DNA from: Phaeodactylum tricornutum CCAP 1055/1
Taxonomy: Eukaryota; Bacillariophyta; Bacillariophyceae; Surirellales; Neidiaceae
DNA length: 64,000 nucleotides
Assembly (NCBI RefSeq): GCF_000150955.2
Contig: NC_011675.1
Span: 759,150 to 823,149, forward strand
Reading direction: 5' to 3'
Below, piece by piece: positions 49,637-58,969 of the stretch; the stretch's first letter is position 1, and every line of letters starts with the position of its first letter. The notes beneath the pieces were generated by a model, which searched no databases, was not told where the DNA came from, and worked only from the letters and a program-made list of their open reading frames with translations. The position numbers were made by a program, and so were the translations under genes.

Positions 49637-51463
49637 TGTTTTCAAATGGCGGTCGAAGAGAAAGACGATCCGTAGGAATCGAAAAAGCGCTAGCCGAGAC
49701 AAACAACGAAGACTCTCAAATTTGTGGAGCGTTCTGTGTCAGTCGCAAGCGGGTGGGATTTCAAACCTCCCAAATGGCGTGGGACGGGACAGTCGAAGTG
49801 TCGGACAAATAGCGCTGTCGACGACTGATTTCCGGTCCAGTTCGACGGCCGATTCACGCTACGGGACCAGACGGACGAGATCGAGCACTGACTGACTGTG
49901 AATTTGCGGATGCGGACGAGCGCAGTCCAGGTGGAAGTGGAAGTCTGTCTATCTGTCAGTCATCCATCACAGGGACCATCACCGGATTGGAGCACATTAA
50001 CCAGAGTATGAAAATCCAACCCCTACTCCCGAATCAGGTTCGACACAAGATCCCGTCCGCACTGAACTTGGCAGTGGCTTCGTTCGTCATCGAACAGGAT
50101 ACACGAGTTGCTTTCGTTATACTTCCGATGACAAGAAACAGCGATATAAGGTTGCATGAATGAAGAGAAAACAAGAGCTTGTAGAGAGCAAAATGAACGA
50201 ACAAACGTGACCTCTCCTAACGAATTCTAGTCTTGCTCAATCGTATTCTGTGAATGTGTTTATAGTTTATTCTTACTTTTTTTCTCGATCATTTAATATC
50301 GAAGATCACCAAATACTGTCAAGATTTACGACTCCTATTTCCTCCTGTTATGCTATCCAAGAGTCCTGTAGAATCTTGTCAAAATCCGAGTTCCTTTGAA
50401 CCATTGCCGCTATGGTTCTACTTCAATGTGGAAGCTCAAAACACGACACTCGAATGGGAAACCTGCCTACTCCACGTCTATAAATATTCGATATATCTAG
50501 GAAGTTGATCCTGATTCGACAAACCTGCGAAGATGCGAAGTCATACCACGGAGTGTCTTTCTGTCATTCAAATGCCCTAAGATCATTGGCTTTTCGCGCA
50601 AGCCTACGTCTTTCCAAATCTACAAAGGCAAGTAAGGCAGGTAGCCATATGTATTCGATTCGAGATGGATTAGAGTATTCTGGGACTTCTATGAATTCGA
50701 ATTTTGTAGCTCGTTATGGCTCATGTGCTTCGTTGGAAAATATTGATCGGGGCATAGAAAAGGCGTAGATCATGGAGAGCGGGATGGCGATGCTGAAAAT
50801 AAATACATTTGATTCTAATTGTTATTGCCCTCGTAAATTTGAATGACCTATCCCTTTTTCCCGACTATTGCGTGCCCGGGGGCATATCAATTCGGTACCT
50901 CAGCTGCACTGGGCGAACGGCACGTGTAAACTGCGGTAGGTTTTCTGCGTTGAAAAGACCATTTCGGGATGCCCTGGACAGCCGGAGTGCTTGGTACCTC
51001 TCTCTTTCACACACACACACACGCAGACCGCCCTGCAAAATACTATCGCCACTGGTAGACCATAGTAGAACAGGCGATATTTCTGTGGCCGCGCACTATC
51101 GCCTTCCTACCAAATAAAGTGCGGCAAATTCACTTTTTTGCTTCCAGAGCTCTTTATAGTCTTTTTACGTGTCAGATTCGTGGGGAACATTTCGTCCATC
51201 CTCTCTCTCACAAGGAAGGAAAAAAGTGGTGGGGGGGCTCTTTTGGAACAGTCGCACCCCTACACACTGTATTGGACTATATTCCATAGACCACACACCC
51301 CAACGTCTTTTTGACTCCGCGCTTTCCACTCCGTCTTGTTTTGGCGAACACGGCTTGGGACTTTTGGCAAAACACGCCCCTCCACGTTTCTTCTTTATCT
51401 TCCCTCACATCAATTCTGTTTTGGTGGTGTGTGTTGTCGTGATACTCTTCCGTACGTCGCAGA

Positions 51464-51502
<39 letters not shown>

Positions 51503-51635
51503 TGAGTGCGAAGTCTCGAGGGAACATTGCCTTTTTTTCAAATAGAGGTACCCCCCTCTATATCCAACTCCAGTATTGCTGGTGCCGATACCCACCGTAT
51601 ACTGCAGTACCATTCATTCACATTCAATCAATCCC
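49637..51635. other. Long divergent intergenic region, adenylate kinase / HMG gene
   Basis: About 2 kb, the longest stretch without a recognised gene. TGACTGTGA at 49893-49901 lies upstream of adenylate kinase. The region 50200-50500 is AT-rich. A (CA) run at 51008-51022 and a (GT)15 run at 51469-51498 lie towards the HMG gene, with C/T-rich sequence between that looks like a long 5' leader. The 87- and 102-codon frames at 50505 and 50809 have no recognisable motif. Confidence 0.4.
51469..51498. repeat. (GT)15 microsatellite
   Basis: Thirty bases of uninterrupted GT repeat, about 140 bases before the HMG-gene start codon, probably in its 5' leader or proximal promoter. Confidence 0.95.
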
Positions 51636-53468
51636 ATGATGCCCCGACCATCTTCCGACGGGATAAATCCCATTGATGGTAGTGCAAGTAGTGGAAACTA
51701 CGGACACCATCCCAACAACAGTAGTAACAACAACAACAACAACAACAGTAACAATTATCAACACTCGAGCTACACGGATCGCAGTGCTCGACCCACGTCA
51801 CACTCCCAGCAACAAATGACGCAACAGCAACAACAACAACAAGCCTACGGCTATCACGAAGATATCATGATGCAGCGGTACGCCATGGGAGGGGGGAATA
51901 TTTCGGGAGTCGGGGGCAACAACAGTATGATGGAACCGTCGTACGCGAGTATGATGGGAGGCGCCGGGACTACGCAACAAAACCTTGGCTATCAACAACA
52001 ACAGCAACATCAGCAGCAGCAACAACAACAACATTATCGACACGATATGTCAATTCCGAGTCCCAACATGCACGCAACCAATTACCCCATGATGCCGGGG
52101 GAGGTGTCACCGAGAATGGCACAGCAACAGCCTCGCATATCTACCCACCACCATCCCTACGGCACGGGAACCGGCATGAGTGGAGGAGGAGCAGGAGGAG
52201 GCTTTGCCATGAACGCTAGTAACTCGCATCCAAGCCAATACTACAATCAAATGGGCAACACTTCCAATTTTCCACCTCCGGTATTGGACGAAACCGTTGT
52301 TTCGCGAGGAAGCATGCCGGGAACAGGAGGCAGTCACCTGGGTCGATCGGGCGCAACGGGCAACACTTCAAGTACTACCGGTGGTCCGAACGTTGGCGCA
52401 CAGGCGGATCGAGAAGAGGAACTATTGTTGCAGTTGCTGATCGCCAGAAGACAACGGGGTCATATCGCGGGGGAGAAGGGTCGCAGTACGCAGAGTCTAG
52501 CCGACGAACTCATGAGATTGCGACAAGGTCGGGCGGCGGCGGCGCGCAGTGGCACCCTACCGGGGATGTCGTCCTTGTACGAAAACCCGACGGGAGCATC
52601 CTCTGCCAGCACCGGTCCCTACTCTGTGAGTCACAATACCGCAGGCGCCTATCCATCACACCATCCTGCCATGCTTTCCTACGATCCCTACGGACGCAAA
52701 TCCATAACTGACGTTGCCATGAATCTTCCCACTCACGCATCGATTCTGCAGGATGCCGCCGAGCGGATTGATCGATCGCCTACACGAATGATGGATGCAC
52801 GGACTCAAGAAATGCGGGATTTCTCGGGCCGGGGTTTCAAACGGGGGTACGAAAATATGGGTGGTGCATTCAAATACCAAATGCAGATGGAAATGCCAGG
52901 CATGGGTATGCACAATCAGCCAGTCAAGAAGAAGCGAACGCATAAGAAGAAACCTGCCGATATGCCCCGGCGTCCGTTGAGTGCTTACAATCTCTTCTTT
53001 TCCGAAGAGCGAGAACGCATTCTGAAGGAGATTGACGACACTAAGGAAGGTGGCGACGAAATCAAGAAGGAAGATACCGAAGAAGGCAAGGAAGATGGTA
53101 CCGTCAAAGAAGCCAACAAGGAAGAAGAGCCCAAAGCGGACGAGCCCCTGTCCAAGCCGAAGGCCTTGATGCGACCAATGATTCCGGCTCAGAAGAAGCG
53201 TCGCCCACACCGCAAGACGCACGGCAAGATCAGCTTTCAGCACCTGGCCCGTATGGTGGGGGAGCGCTGGAAAAGTCTAGACGAAGATCGTCGCAAGTAC
53301 TATCAAGAGTTGGCCCAAGAAGACATGAAACGGCAGAAGGCGGCGATGGAAGCCTACTACGCCAAGCAAAATGCAGCCAAGGGTGGCAACATCGAGGGTG
53401 AAACGGGAACGAGCATGGGAACCCCCGAAGATGAAGTACGGCAACGAACTGTAGACACCGAAGGGTAA
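51636..53468 (+). CDS. HMG-box protein with an acidic insertion inside the box and a Q/N-rich N terminus
   Basis: 610 residues from the ATG at 51636 (MMPRPSSDGINP). Residues 1-260 are low-complexity with poly-N and poly-Q runs. Residues about 255-285 look ordered (REEELLLQLLIARRQRG), followed by a possible short helix. The HMG box is in two pieces. PRRPLSAYNLFFSEERERIL (about 443-462) is helix 1. An insertion of about 60 charged residues (EEGKEDGTVKEANKEEE) follows, and then KISFQHLARMVGERWKSLDE and DRRKYYQELAQEDMKRQKAA (about 528-570), helices 2 and 3. A nuclear chromatin or transcription role is likely. Basic KKKRTHKKK before the box may be a nuclear signal. Confidence 0.85.
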   Translation: MMPRPSSDGINPIDGSASSGNYGHHPNNSSNNNNNNNSNNYQHSSYTDRSARPTSHSQQQMTQQQQQQQAYGYHEDIMMQRYAMGGGNISGVGGNNSMMEPSYASMMGGAGTTQQNLGYQQQQQHQQQQQQQHYRHDMSIPSPNMHATNYPMMPGEVSPRMAQQQPRISTHHHPYGTGTGMSGGGAGGGFAMNASNSHPSQYYNQMGNTSNFPPPVLDETVVSRGSMPGTGGSHLGRSGATGNTSSTTGGPNVGAQADREEELLLQLLIARRQRGHIAGEKGRSTQSLADELMRLRQGRAAAARSGTLPGMSSLYENPTGASSASTGPYSVSHNTAGAYPSHHPAMLSYDPYGRKSITDVAMNLPTHASILQDAAERIDRSPTRMMDARTQEMRDFSGRGFKRGYENMGGAFKYQMQMEMPGMGMHNQPVKKKRTHKKKPADMPRRPLSAYNLFFSEERERILKEIDDTKEGGDEIKKEDTEEGKEDGTVKEANKEEEPKADEPLSKPKALMRPMIPAQKKRRPHRKTHGKISFQHLARMVGERWKSLDEDRRKYYQELAQEDMKRQKAAMEAYYAKQNAAKGGNIEGETGTSMGTPEDEVRQRTVDTEG

Positions 53469-53732
53469 ACCTGTAGCGCTTCATGGTGTTGTATGCTGTG
53501 GCGTTCGCTAAGTGTACTCTAATGTTTCTCTAGTTTCTGTTTGTCCGACGATGGGTGCAAAACTTGTCGTGGTACTACTGTAATGCGCAATAGTCTGTAG
53601 AGATTGGTCTACCATAGTTGATTGCGGAACATTTTAGTTTACGCACGCGTGCTCCGATCAAAAATGCAACGACGGTACGCCATATCATGTGCGGACGGAC
53701 CGCCCGCCTCGCTGGCAGAAAAAGAGGTATAT

Positions 53733-54631
53733 TTACGAATTGTAAATGGTGCCTGTTTCGGCGTACTGGTTCAAAATAGCTGCCGCTTCCTTTTGCAACA
53801 CGCCTTTCGTGACTTTAATTCCGTTCTCTTCCAAACTCACGTAGGATTCCGGAAAGACCGGCCCTTCGTTGAAACCGATGGCTTCCGCATCATCCTTGGA
53901 GGCCCCACATATCATTTCCGCCGGTCCCGCCCACAGTGTTCCGCCTAAACATTGTGCACACGGCTCGCAACTGGTGCACATGACGTATTCCTTTGGGCTG
54001 TCCTTTTCCGTCTTGAGCGAGAAGTGTTGCAATTTTCGCTCGGCGAATTGCAAGGCTGTCATTTCACCATGCAGTGAGGAGTTGTGCAAAGGCATGACTC
54101 TATTGGCTCCCACGGAAAAGATCCGGCAAGTATTGGTGCTTAAGTCTCGTTCGAATATGGCGCAGCCAAAGGGTCCGCCCGATTTGTGTTCCACGTTGAG
54201 ACGGGAAATCTCCACGGCGACTGCCATCATCTCTTCGTTGGTCCGGTAAATTGTTTCCTTCAATGTCTTTTCGTAGGCAATCAGCCAGTCTGGAAGCGAA
54301 ATTACTAGGGGCGTGCTACTGTCCAAACCACTGTGAAACCAAGGGAGCGTGACACACAGCATGAGTATGTATGGAGTGACAATAACTACGGTACGTACAA
54401 AGAGATAGAGCGCAACCGGAGGATGGCTATGAGGTGCATGGTCACGATTTCCGGTATATAGATCTCTTGGGTCTCGAAAAACACTATCTTGTTCTGTTAC
54501 TTTCACAAAGCTCGGGTTCAGCCTTCCATAGCGCCCACTTACGATTTCATTTGGTCTTTTTTCACAAAGTAGAGCGTCGTGGCGGCTGCAGCTACCATAG
54601 CCGTGGCGGAAAGTTTGATCCATTCGGACAT
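53733..54631 (-). CDS. Membrane-anchored nucleoside/guanine deaminase-like protein, two exons
   Basis: Exon 1 (54631-54543) encodes MSEWIKLSATAMVAAAATTL then YFVKK, a single N-terminal membrane anchor. A 212-base intron (54542-54331, donor GTAAGT, acceptor TCACAG) follows. Exon 2 (54330-53733) encodes the CMP/dCMP-deaminase fold: EEMMAVAVEISRLN, SGGPFGCAIF, NSSLHGEMTALQFAE (zinc His and catalytic Glu) and MCTSCEPCAQCLGGTLWAGP (two zinc Cys; the usual Pro of PCxxC is Ser). The order and the GPFGA-like motif fit the guanine-deaminase/CodA-independent group. About 228 residues. Read without splicing, the exon 2 frame extends far upstream through the intron into non-protein-like sequence. Confidence 0.82.
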
Positions 54632-55370
54632 GATACTGCAATCCGTTAACAAAGAGGAAATTGGGAAGGGGTGGTGGACGGAGGAAGCTGGGAATGCTGT
54701 TGTGCAAAGTCGTCCGAGAATTCGTTTTGAGATCAGCCAACGGTAAACAGAAAAACAATCATCTCCCACACAATCTCTGTCAGTTTACATTCAACTGTAA
54801 GAATAGACCAGGTTTCTTCTGTCCGCAACGAACTTCCTCATTCCGACAAGGAAGTATTTTCTGTCCATTCTACTATGGGTCTGACCGACGGACGTCTAAC
54901 CTTCCATTGACAAGAAAGGACGAGCGCCTACTCTACTCTAGCTAGAGGGCTGTTCCCGCGTATAGAAAATCTGTGAAAAATGCTGGAAGGTGGTGTTCGT
55001 GTTGCATCCATGCATTCGGGTTTTGCCATGCGACCGACGTCTCTTTGACGTCATTTTACTTCAGATGGGCTCGTGCCCGTTCCGATTTCGATACGTGCGA
55101 AGTATTTAGCTATAAAATAATAGTAAGAATACCGCTAACTGTCATTCGTATTCATGATTCAGACGTCAAAAGGCGCGTGCTCGAGGCGTGCCGCCGCACC
55201 CACACTCCATTACCGAGGGAATGACCAGGAATTTCTCCGCTAACAAGCAACGAACGCACAAACACTGCCCGAAAAACGTGTGTTACAGTGCCGTTCCTTC
55301 GTGATCGACTTTCGTCTTTCTCCGAAGCCGTGTGCGCCTTTCAAGAGTCGCATAGAATTTTATACCCAAC
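54632..55370. other. Divergent intergenic region
   Basis: About 740 bases between the deaminase (minus) and the cytochrome b5-domain gene (plus). CAACTGTAAG at about 54793 is a motif variant. Nothing coding was recognised; short plus frames at 54661 and 54973 lack motifs. Confidence 0.3.
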
Positions 55371-55970
55371 ATGAATAGCAACCGCACAAGAATTGGTGTA
55401 CAACGGCGGAGGAGTTTCTCGCGTTTATCCCAATCTGCCATGAAAGAAGTTTACCAGAAACAGTGTGATCAAGTTTCCTTGGCGGAAACGGCCAGCATCG
55501 GGAGCTCAACTGTTGGTGAGGTGGACGTCATACGACACGACTCGTCGGTAGACTACAAAACTACCTGTGATGCATGCCCGTGTTGCCGAGATGTATGCGA
55601 CAATCCGGAGTGCCTATCTTGTGACGAAAAAACGAGATACCTTCCATGTCCTCCTTGTCAAGGACGAGAACAAGGCTACTACACTATGTGCCAAGTACGA
55701 CGTCATAATAATAAAGACTCGGCCTGGCTCGTCGCAGGGGACACGATTTACGACGCCACTTCCTATATGCAGCAAGATAGTCATCCTGGTGGAGCCGCCA
55801 GTATTCTGCGCAAGGCTGGAGGCGTTCAAGACTGCCTCCAAGACCTACAGTTTCACAGCAAGGCCGGTGTCCGTACGTGGAAGAAGTATGAGATTGGCAA
55901 GCTGCGACCTTGTGAGGGTCGTGATGACAGATGCTTGGAGAAGCATTGGTGGATGTTTTGGGCCCAATAG
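55371..55970 (+). CDS. Cytochrome b5-type heme-binding domain protein with a Cys-rich N-terminal module
   Basis: 199 residues, ATG at 55371. Residues 65-100 are Cys-rich: [20 protein letters not shown] and CPPCQGRE, probably a metal site. The cytochrome b5 domain follows (about 105-180) with [20 protein letters not shown] and [13 protein letters not shown]; the HPGG motif supplies one heme His. The second axial His is in [20 protein letters not shown]. The protein ends in [12 protein letters not shown], Trp-rich but too short for a membrane helix. The coupling of a zinc- or cluster-like Cys module to cytochrome b5 is unusual. A redox function is likely; the partner is unknown. TAACAGTAA follows at 56047-56055. 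Confidence 0.75.
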   Translation: MNSNRTRIGVQRRRSFSRLSQSAMKEVYQKQCDQVSLAETASIGSSTVGEVDVIRHDSSVDYKTTCDACPCCRDVCDNPECLSCDEKTRYLPCPPCQGREQGYYTMCQVRRHNNKDSAWLVAGDTIYDATSYMQQDSHPGGAASILRKAGGVQDCLQDLQFHSKAGVRTWKKYEIGKLRPCEGRDDRCLEKHWWMFWAQ

Positions 55971-56202
55971 AGAGTGTCCGGTACCCCCTAGAGATAGATT
56001 GCTGCGATTTTCCTTACAGGAGCAATACGATAGGATATTTTGTTATTAACAGTAAAATAAATCAGTTTGATCAACAGCGTGTGGTTTCGGTTTATTGTAA
56101 CTACTATTATTGTTGGAACAGACAGGCGTACACAATGCAAAAAGGGGGCGAAAAGCACATATTAGGCTGCTACATGTCTACCTGACCGATTCACGACGGT
56201 TG

Positions 56203-57108
56203 CTATTTGATTCGCAACTGTTCCACCGCTACTGCTTTGATGGCAGCTTTAAGTTTCCCACCAAGCTCATTTTTGACGGCCTCCATGAGTTCGGCTTCAT
56301 TCGCGGTTTGGGCTTCAAGATTCACCTTCATCCCGTGTACCACCTGCTGGAAAAGCTCCTTTTCGACTCCTAGTTGCAACAAAACCGTTTCCAACCTTTC
56401 CAGTATGGGCGCCGCCTCTCCCGAAGTCTGGGCCTTGTTAAAGTCGTCAATGCTCTTGAGCGGCACGGCTTCCGTCTTTTCGCGCAAATCACTGCCCCCG
56501 AGAAATTGCTTGCCGTCGTCCCCTTCTTCTCTGACATCCGTACAAGTCCCTGTTTCACATCCCGGAATGGCCTGAAAGGTTTCCCAGTCGTACGCTTTTT
56601 TATTGGGACAGCAACTCCAAAATTTGGCGGTTTCGTGAAAGACGGGTGGTGCCTTGTGGTATCGACAGTCGGGATAGGGACCGCCCTTGGGGAAGCGATT
56701 CTGACAACCAAAGTGCAGACAGGCGACGGATCCTTTCAAACGTTCCGCTTTTTGTCGTTTCGCTTCGGCTACTTCGTCGGCCATGTCTTGCAACGTTCGG
56801 GAGGGCCCGTGGACAATGTAAATATCGGCACGATCGGCAATCACGTCGACAACGACGGCATCGGAAGCCAGCGCTACTCTTCCGGACACAGTCGGACCGC
56901 TTTCGGTACTGATCGATCGCGTTTCCAAGTGCATTGTCGCTTCAGTCAGGGGATTGGATCGGAAGGACTCGTTCGCGTTGTAGGATTCTAGGAATTGAGT
57001 CAGGAGTCGGGAGGTTGGGCCCGTTTTCCACGATTTCGGGAGTGTAATTTTGAGACTTTTGTGCAGGGAGGAATCCTCGTTGTCTTCGTAATGGAGTAGC
57101 ACCTTCAT
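56203..57108 (-). CDS. CHORD zinc-binding domain protein
   Basis: 301 residues, ATG at 57108. The N-terminal half begins MKVLLHYEDNEDSSLHKSLK and contains TLPKSWKTGPTSRLLTQFLE, a small ordered domain of a kind I cannot name. A CHORD module follows at about 128-195: ACLHFGCQNRF, CRYHKAPPVFHETAKFWSCC, PNKKAYDWETFQAIPGCETG and TCTD, with the expected Cys and His residues that bind two zinc ions. CHORD proteins (RAR1, CHP-1/melusin) act with HSP90 and SGT1. The C terminus is helical (QQVVHGMKVNLEAQTANEAE). A single CHORD without a CS domain differs from RAR1 and melusin, so the role is only suggested. Confidence 0.85.
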   Translation of the reverse strand: MKVLLHYEDNEDSSLHKSLKITLPKSWKTGPTSRLLTQFLESYNANESFRSNPLTEATMHLETRSISTESGPTVSGRVALASDAVVVDVIADRADIYIVHGPSRTLQDMADEVAEAKRQKAERLKGSVACLHFGCQNRFPKGGPYPDCRYHKAPPVFHETAKFWSCCPNKKAYDWETFQAIPGCETGTCTDVREEGDDGKQFLGGSDLREKTEAVPLKSIDDFNKAQTSGEAAPILERLETVLLQLGVEKELFQQVVHGMKVNLEAQTANEAELMEAVKNELGGKLKAAIKAVAVEQLRIK

Positions 57109-57815
57109 ATTTCAGCGTGTTTTGTTCAATCGCGATGATTTTCTGTGTGATAGAGGTCCACTTTTGTCAATGCCGTTGTCCGGTTGATCACCTCCTGTAA
57201 AAGAGGTAGTATGGTTGTTGTCGGGTTGCCGTTGTTGTTGTCGTTGTCGTTGTTGTTGTGGTGACCGGAGACGCCGACAACGAGAAAACAACGAGAACCA
57301 CAAACACGGCACCGCACCCCTTGGCAAGAGTGGTGGCTCCGACAGTGCACACGCCCACTTGTCCTCAACGTCCTTCCGTCAGTTCTTCAAGGTTACGCGG
57401 ATGGGAATCATACATACCCGGAAAGAAGAAATTGCCTATCCCCGTAAGACTAAACTTTTCATCATAGTCGGAATAGAAGGAAGCGACTAGGCTTGGCACT
57501 AATAAGTAATGTTCATCCAAAAACTGGCCTGCGTGGAACGGACTGTCTCCAATGGCTCTTAACTACAGTGCATTTCAACGGGCCCATCGTTACCGGGACA
57601 CAACGCAGGCCTCACTGTCAGCCATCCCACAAACTAGAGATACTCCCTCCTCTTTTCCTGCACACTTGCTATTGTAACTGCAACAAATAGTAAGAAGCAT
57701 CGATCCTTACGTCGTTGATCCGGCTCACCACAAACGTTGGGCACCATTGTTTTGGAAGGGACCGTGCATACACACACACACTCTCTCTCGTTCCGTCTGT
57801 GTCTATCTAGGTACT
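57109..57815. other. Divergent intergenic region with GTT repeats
   Basis: About 700 bases between the CHORD gene (minus) and the membrane-protein gene (plus). A GTT-rich imperfect repeat lies at about 57213-57261 and a short CA/CT run at about 57770-57790. Frames through the repeat are artefacts of it. Confidence 0.35.
57213..57261. repeat. Imperfect GTT trinucleotide repeat
   Basis: About 50 bases composed mostly of GTT and GTC units (GTTGTTGTCG..., GTTGTTGTTG), upstream of the CHORD gene. Confidence 0.8.
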
Positions 57816-58850
57816 ATGGGACACGCGCAGCCTTCTCGTCGCAGTGAACTGCGTCCGTCCCCGAGTTTCGCGTTGGCGAAAGATCGTTTGGCGGCGTATC
57901 AGGCACGGAGCAACAGCATGTCGGAACGAGAGAGTTCGCGTACCATTCCAGCCCTGGCCTTGCGAGCGTACCATTTGCCTGGGAATTCCTGGTGTGACGA
58001 TTGGGTCCAGTATTTTGCCAACAATCATCCCTTGTTCGGAATTTGCTGTCACCACCGCTTGCACCCGGTGACTGCCAAATGGAGATTGATACATCTCGTG
58101 GGTTCGATTGTCTTTGGCTTGGCCGTTACCAACATTATATGGTTATGGTTCATCGTTAACGATCAACACGACGTCAATGATCCGGTACTGACCATTTCCT
58201 TTGGTGGTGGAATTCGAACGGGAAATTCCACCGTCAGTACGGGAAACTACACGGACACGGAATACAGCAACTCGACGGCCGAAGCTGCGCTACAGGGACA
58301 TCAGGAAATTGCCGTCACCGAAGGAATGTTGATTCTTTGGACGATTGGAGGAGGCTTGCACGCACTCTTCGACAACACTGTATGGTACATGACAGCCTGT
58401 GTTTGTTGTCTCCCCGGACAGCCCCTTCAATGTCTCTACAAGTATAAATGGTGCGGTACCTACGTAGTCGTCCTGTTGGTGGTCATTTTTACGGCCGTAG
58501 CATCCTTCGTGGTTGTACTGCGTGCTTCTCTGGAGGAAGACGATATGGTGGATGCGGGGGACCTGAATTCGGCCGGGATTGTCGATGATTCTATTGATTT
58601 GTCCAACGGCATTGATCGGGACCGGGAAAAGTACCGATTTTTGCTCAGTTACACGGTCGAATTGTTGTTGGCCTTGCTGGTATACTATCCCGTCGTCGGC
58701 ACTATCCTGTTCACTGGAATTCTAGGCTGTGGTCGATTACCGGTACTGGGCGGACGGCCATACGAAGTCGAGTGCGAACGCAAACTGCAACAACGAGAGT
58801 CACGGCGATCTTTCAACAATGGTAGAAAGACTTCCTCCAACCTAGTATGA
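57816..58850 (+). CDS. Four-pass membrane protein, unknown function
   Basis: 344 residues from the ATG at 57816 (MGHAQPSRRSEL); the frame is open earlier but only from a TTG. The N-terminal 75 residues are soluble. Membrane helices are visible at about 105-125 (LVGSIVFGLAVTNIIWLWFI), 175-200 (MLILWTIGGGLHALF), 225-245 (VVVLLVVIFTAVASFVVVL) and 290-320 (ELLLALLVYYPVVGTILFTG). Between helices 1 and 2 lies an Asn/Thr-rich loop with several N-glycosylation sites (NST, NYT, NST), pointing to a lumenal or extracellular side. A Cys cluster ACVCCLPGQPLQC and the final CGRLPVLGGRPYEVE are distinctive. To my memory diatoms have related proteins, but I know no function. Confidence 0.65.
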   Translation: MGHAQPSRRSELRPSPSFALAKDRLAAYQARSNSMSERESSRTIPALALRAYHLPGNSWCDDWVQYFANNHPLFGICCHHRLHPVTAKWRLIHLVGSIVFGLAVTNIIWLWFIVNDQHDVNDPVLTISFGGGIRTGNSTVSTGNYTDTEYSNSTAEAALQGHQEIAVTEGMLILWTIGGGLHALFDNTVWYMTACVCCLPGQPLQCLYKYKWCGTYVVVLLVVIFTAVASFVVVLRASLEEDDMVDAGDLNSAGIVDDSIDLSNGIDRDREKYRFLLSYTVELLLALLVYYPVVGTILFTGILGCGRLPVLGGRPYEVECERKLQQRESRRSFNNGRKTSSNLV

Positions 58851-58969
58851 AGCGACGCGACGTATGGCACACGCCCGGCCTCTAAAAATTTCATTTGTAA
58901 ATAGAGTTGCTTATCGGTACGATGCTACCATGTATGCCATAGTGTGTGTCTACCTTGCTCGTGTGCGTT

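Noticed and set aside
49518-49895. 125-codon plus frame near the adenylate kinase start
   Set aside because: Antisense shadow of the adenylate kinase 5' end; no protein features.
50505-51117. Two plus frames in the 2-kb intergenic region
   Set aside because: They show no recognisable motif or domain and are more likely chance frames in leader or promoter DNA.
51810-52040. CAA/CAG runs considered as a tandem-repeat element
   Set aside because: They encode the poly-Q/poly-N region of the HMG protein within its reading frame.
54539-54769. Independent 76-codon minus gene upstream of the deaminase
   Set aside because: Its last part (MSEWIKL...) is the first exon of the deaminase; the rest has no support.
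57112-57368. Gln/Asn-rich minus frames
   Set aside because: Translation of the GTT/GTC repeat; low complexity only.
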